Of a DNA stretch of 64,000 nt, positions 62,217 through 64,000 are shown piece after piece. Both the position numbers and the translations under genes were made by a program. Below the pieces are notes generated by a model. The model was not told the DNA's origin, did no database searches, and saw only the letters and a program-made list of their open reading frames with translations. Within the stretch, counting starts at the first letter, position 1; each line of letters begins with the position of its first letter. Origin of the DNA: Spironucleus salmonicida (taxonomy: Eukaryota; Fornicata; Diplomonadida; Hexamitidae); NCBI GenBank assembly GCA_000497125.2, contig CM035318.1, positions 1,112,001-1,176,000 on the forward strand. The letters are read 5' to 3'.

Positions 62217-63896
62217 ATGGACTCTTCCTTTTTTCTGCTGAAGTACTGCCCACCTTTACGCAAGATTTTCACAAAGCACTTTGTGCTTAAATTTCTTATT
62301 TCACTTATCTATACAACCGGTTTCTCGGCAGTTTCCCTGCTCATCCTGCCATCCTCCCCGGCGCTGGCCCAGAAAGATACCTTTGTCAAGCTGCTCACAC
62401 TACCATTTATTTCAAACATTATTGCCATTTCTTCTTCATCCTACATGTTCTTACCAGTTACTATTCTTACGGTACTGATTTTCGTCCCTATTGATACCCC
62501 AAATTTCGTTTTATGGCTAATATCGGGCGTAGTTTTTGTCAAATTTTCAACCTTCTCTGCCGAGCGCTTCACCCACGTGGACTACCACTATTCGTCACGA
62601 TCTGCCCTGCTGGGAGACTCGGTCAAAACCGCATTCAAGCGCACCTTTCCACATCTACTAATATGGTAATTTCTGAAGCAGCCGCTCAGTAGTTTCGACC
62701 TCGTAGCAGCGTATGCGTTGCTTCTTTTTGCTTCCATTTCGTTCGCATAACCTTTGTTCTTTGGACTACTGTACGAACCCGTGAAGCAGATTCAGAATGA
62801 TCCGATTCGCCTAGCAACTATTTCTGCAAATCTGTCGTGTTATTTAGCCTTTCGGGCAGATAATAATCTGAAATATCACAATCAAATTTAGGAGCTTCAG
62901 AGGCTTCAAAAAGAGAAAGGAAAGAAAGCTAAACTAACTGAACCAAGAATTAGGTTGATTTTGACGTCTCGAGCCGATAGTTTCGTTATTTCACAGACTA
63001 TTTGTGCAATTCAGCATTTGATTTAGACTGATTTGTAGGGTTCGCTAAATAATACATAATAATTGGTTAGTCCTGCAATTTAACTTGCTGAAAAACTACG
63101 TTCGTTGTTACCCCCTCAGAACTCGTTAACACACCTATTTGAAGCTAATGTTGCCGCTCCTGCTCCTTTGCACTTTTTCCTAGATTTCTTGACGTTTGCC
63201 GCCACGGATTCATTATCTAGAAGTTTTATTGAAAAATAGAACTCTTAAACAATTTTCAGAATTAATTAATTAGTCAAAAAATTGAACTAAGTTTATAGTG
63301 GGGAAACTGTGTTGAAATTAAATTAGATGGTTATGATGTAGGAAAATGATGACTAGTTGGAATTTGATTAGGAACAGCTGTTTGGATTTGGTGTAAATGG
63401 TTTAGATATGGAGAATGATAATGAAACTAAAAAATCTGAATTTAATATTATCAGCGAGGGACGCAAGAAAATTAAGCTTACTCCATTTTAGTTTGTTTCG
63501 TTATATTTGTTCAGCAATTTAACATTTGACTAGCTTATCAATGATCCTGATGCTATTCAAACCTATTTATAACAGAAAGCTATTTTGAAGCTTTAAAATA
63601 AAACTAATTTTATGCATAAACTTATCAATATATTAACGTTCAAATAACTTAGACATTTTGCTGGTGTTTAAGCAAGCTGCTCTGAAGATTTAATTGCGTT
63701 GAGATTCACGTTAGCTGCTGTTTCCGATGTGTGTTTTGGGTTGAGAGGAAATTAGAGCTATTATTTAAGCAAGGAAGCTGGGTTTGAAATTCTAAAATGT
63801 GTAATGTTTGCAGTTTTAAAAAGTGGGCGGAAAGGGAAGTAAGTTGACTAGGTCCTTACCGGTGTTAAAATATAAATGAATTTAATGCGTGAATGA
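62217..63896 (+). CDS. Multi-pass membrane orphan, 559 aa (Ndc1-like layout)
   Basis: The frame runs from ATG to TGA. About six hydrophobic segments lie in residues 20-200 (VLKFLISLIYTTGFSAVSLLIL, SYMFLPVTILTVLIFV, FVLWLISGVVFVKF, LVAAYALLLFASISFA). A soluble helical C-terminal half of about 340 residues follows. Six membrane segments plus a cytosolic helical half resemble the nucleoporin Ndc1, but no specific motif confirms it. The first 600 bp are GC-rich and the rest becomes AT-rich. I would treat the function as unknown. Confidence 0.6.
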
Positions 63897-64000
63897 TAAA
63901 ATTTACTTTTTCGTAATGAACAATATAAATTTATTTATTCTATGGTCTCTGTAAACTCAATAAGTACCTATTATACATAAAGTGGTGTAACAAATTTATA
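63897..64000. other. Window edge, no gene seen
   Basis: Short AT-rich 3' flank without a recognisable feature. Confidence 0.4.

Overview
The window is nuclear DNA of an AT-rich, flagellated protist that reads TAA and TAG as glutamine and uses only TGA as stop. Read with the standard code, every long gene breaks into fragments. With TAA/TAG as Gln, about 36 open frames appear, including giants of 2,059, 2,023 and 1,743 codons, and each ends on TGA. Long genes are almost all intron-free, spacers are often only 7-200 bp, both strands are used freely, and there is an IFT gene and a giant ASH-domain axonemal-type protein. This combination fits a hexamitid diplomonad (Hexamita, Spironucleus or Trepomonas type) best. 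A ciliate or an oxymonad with the same code cannot be excluded from this window alone.

Layout. 1-1.85 kb: calcineurin-like/5'-nucleotidase phosphatase (minus). 1.9-8.5 kb: a GC-rich orphan gene, then two 1,560-bp arms of a near-perfect inverted repeat. Each arm carries a copy of an unrecognised gene. The 2.5-kb spacer between the arms holds a membrane-anchored RING protein and a PQ-loop transporter. 8.7-12 kb: housekeeping genes (PheRS beta, ubiquitin-L40 fusion, L35). 12.2-14.1 kb: a disrupted or recoded orphan gene. 14.1-20.2 kb: a 2,023-aa BEACH protein. 20.4-21.9 kb: glucose-6-phosphate isomerase of bacterial look. 22.8-31.9 kb: a small orphan, a 1,743-aa coiled-coil/helical-repeat protein and a 1,086-aa protein. 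32.2-37.3 kb: MATE-like transporter, dUTPase and several small orphans. 37.5-43.6 kb: 2,059-aa ASH-repeat protein. 43.8-49.9 kb: two orphans and an Hsp110-type chaperone. 50-50.2 kb: a tRNA with an enlarged anticodon arm. 50.5-56.1 kb: DEAD-box helicase (Mak5/DDX24-like), PMS2-type MutL and prenyltransferase alpha. 56.2-57.8 kb: two syntaxin-16-like SNAREs arranged tail to tail. 57.9-63.9 kb: NAC alpha, a beta-propeller-like orphan, two small proteins, IFT52 and a multi-pass membrane protein.

Many genes have a CCACTCC-like element 10-30 nt before the ATG, probably an initiator-type core promoter with very short leaders. Base composition is patchy inside genes: AT-rich stretches where Gln is TAA/TAG alternate with GC-rich blocks where Gln is CAG. 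The genes form no operon. By function they touch translation, protein folding and turnover, vesicle traffic, DNA repair and flagellum assembly. I found no phage, insertion sequence, transposase, reverse transcriptase or CRISPR array.
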